From the NCBI GenBank assembly GCA_012959785.1, contig DUCM01000017.1:124001-188000 (forward strand): DNA of 64,000 nucleotides, written 5' to 3'. Every line of letters begins with the position of its first letter. Position 1 is the stretch's first letter. Source of the DNA: Planctomycetota bacterium (lineage in GTDB: Bacteria; Planctomycetota; UBA1135; GCA-002686595). Shown one piece after another: positions 63,263-64,000 of the stretch. The notes beneath the pieces were generated by a model. The model ran no database searches, was not told the DNA's origin, and saw only the letters and a program-made list of their open reading frames with translations. Made by a program: the position numbers and the translations under genes.

Positions 63263-64000
63263 ATGATTGAAAGACGCTTCTGGTTCCTGGCGGGCCTGTT
63301 TCTGACGACCCTCTCGGCCCTCTGCCTTGAGGTTCTGGCCACGCGCCTATTGTCGGTGATGACCTGGTATCACCTCTCGTTCTTCGCCGTCTCGACGGCC
63401 ATGTTCGGCATGGCAGCCGGGGCCTTGCAGGTCTACCTCGGCGGACAGCGCTTCAGCGGGGCCGAGGCTCCACGGGCGCTGGCGCGCTACGCGGCGCTCT
63501 TCGCCCTGATGATTCCTGTCTGCCACATCGCCCTGCTCTGCATCCCCGTGCCGGTGGGCTTCTCCACCCATGCCCTGGCGGTGCTGCTCAGTCTCACCTT
63601 GCTCCTGGCAGTGCCATTCTATTGCGCGGGAGTCGTGGTGACCCTCGCCCTGACCCGCATCCCCGGCAAAATTGGACTCTACTACGCCGTGGACCTTGTG
63701 GGCGCGGCCTTGGGAGCGCTACTCGTGCTGCCCCTGCTCGAAAATGGCGACATCTCCTCCGCCCACCTGTGGTGCGCCGCCCTGGCCGCCGCAGCCGCGT
63801 GCTGTTTCCGCGTCTTCGCCGGAATGCCGCGTTCGTTTCTGGCCCTGGGATTGCTCGCCGTCTTCAGCGCCACAGCCTGGATGAACCCGCGCTCAAATTC
63901 GCCCCTGGCGGTCTGGTTCTCCAAGGGTCAGTTGATCCACTACGAGCATGTCACCGACGATTTCTGGAATATCCACGCCCAGTTGCTCGTGCGCGAGTCC
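63263..64000 (+). CDS. Multi-TM N-terminal part of a spermidine-synthase-like fusion protein (runs off the window)
   Basis: ATG 63263 begins a frame open to the window end (246 codons). It encodes at least six hydrophobic segments, including LSALCLEVLATRLLSVMTWY, YYAVDLVGAALGALLVLPLL and FLALGLLAVFSATAW. The phrase YYAVDLVGAALGALLVLPL is the hallmark I associate with membrane domains fused to spermidine synthase-like methyltransferase folds in bacteria. The catalytic part would lie to the right of this window. It follows the GT39-like gene by 75 bp. Confidence 0.75.
   Translation, partial: MIERRFWFLAGLFLTTLSALCLEVLATRLLSVMTWYHLSFFAVSTAMFGMAAGALQVYLGGQRFSGAEAPRALARYAALFALMIPVCHIALLCIPVPVGFSTHALAVLLSLTLLLAVPFYCAGVVVTLALTRIPGKIGLYYAVDLVGAALGALLVLPLLENGDISSAHLWCAALAAAAACCFRVFAGMPRSFLALGLLAVFSATAWMNPRSNSPLAVWFSKGQLIHYEHVTDDFWNIHAQLLVRES

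Overview
The window is high-GC, gene-dense bacterial DNA with many GTG and TTG starts and many 1-4 nt gene overlaps (GTGA, ATGA, TGATG). It most likely comes from a Planctomycetota-type bacterium. The pointers are paired MJ0042-type zinc-ribbon/single-TM proteins, HEAT-repeat exported proteins, EF-hand secreted proteins, a pseudopilin with an NHR...LFADGSVK tail, and an RTX protein ending in a C-terminal module (NFQAWFRDP...FDLSDGLEVTF) that I associate with large secreted planctomycete proteins. An outer membrane with Kdo-containing LPS is implied by waaA, an OprO/P-type porin and a Wzm/Wzt polysaccharide exporter. The lineage call is inference from gene content; there is no rRNA, tRNA or CRISPR array in the window.

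Layout. 1-9.6 kb: a GT4 glycosyltransferase, a catalytically degenerate HAD protein, a frameshifted FecR-like protein, McsB without an adjacent mcsA, an SLC13/TrkA-C permease coupled to a glycosidase-like protein, and an EamA transporter. 9.6-17 kb (minus): an operon of HEAT protein, arginase, Wzm, Wzt with a C-terminal glycan-binding domain, and a methyltransferase fused to a ~390-residue coiled coil built on 46/42-residue repeats. The last gene resembles the E. coli WbdD chain-terminator/molecular-ruler design. 17-21 kb: lipoprotein, phosphomannomutase, threonine aldolase, aminotransferase. 21-28.3 kb: an OprO/P porin divergent from an overlapping operon of Fe(III)-type ABC importer, pentaheme cytochrome and HEAT lipoprotein, with a repeat-rich shared promoter region. 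28.3-32.3 kb: a UbiA-family prenyltransferase and a three-gene NitT/TauT-like ABC operon.

The substrate-binding gene of that last operon (29660-30739) has an in-frame TGA at codon 54, in the motif LPVT-TGA-HLTCPVT, where I expect a conserved Cys. A perfect 8-bp stem with an AGTTG loop begins 13 nt downstream, matching the known bacterial SECIS geometry. I read this as a candidate selenoprotein, and it is the most interesting item in the window.

32.4-49 kb is mostly housekeeping: a diheme cytochrome, pseudopilin, metK, waaA, secA, a response regulator, pyrD, lspA, xerD, uvrC and uvrB. 49-64 kb: two zinc-ribbon membrane proteins ending in a perfect 40-bp inverted repeat, gamma-glutamyltransferase, a NIL-domain protein, a 194-bp MITE-like element with CTAG target duplications, a Tat-exported sugar-isomerase-like protein, an EF-hand protein, the glyoxylate shunt pair aceB-aceA, an RTX protein, a GT39-like membrane glycosyltransferase, and the start of a membrane spermidine-synthase-like protein.
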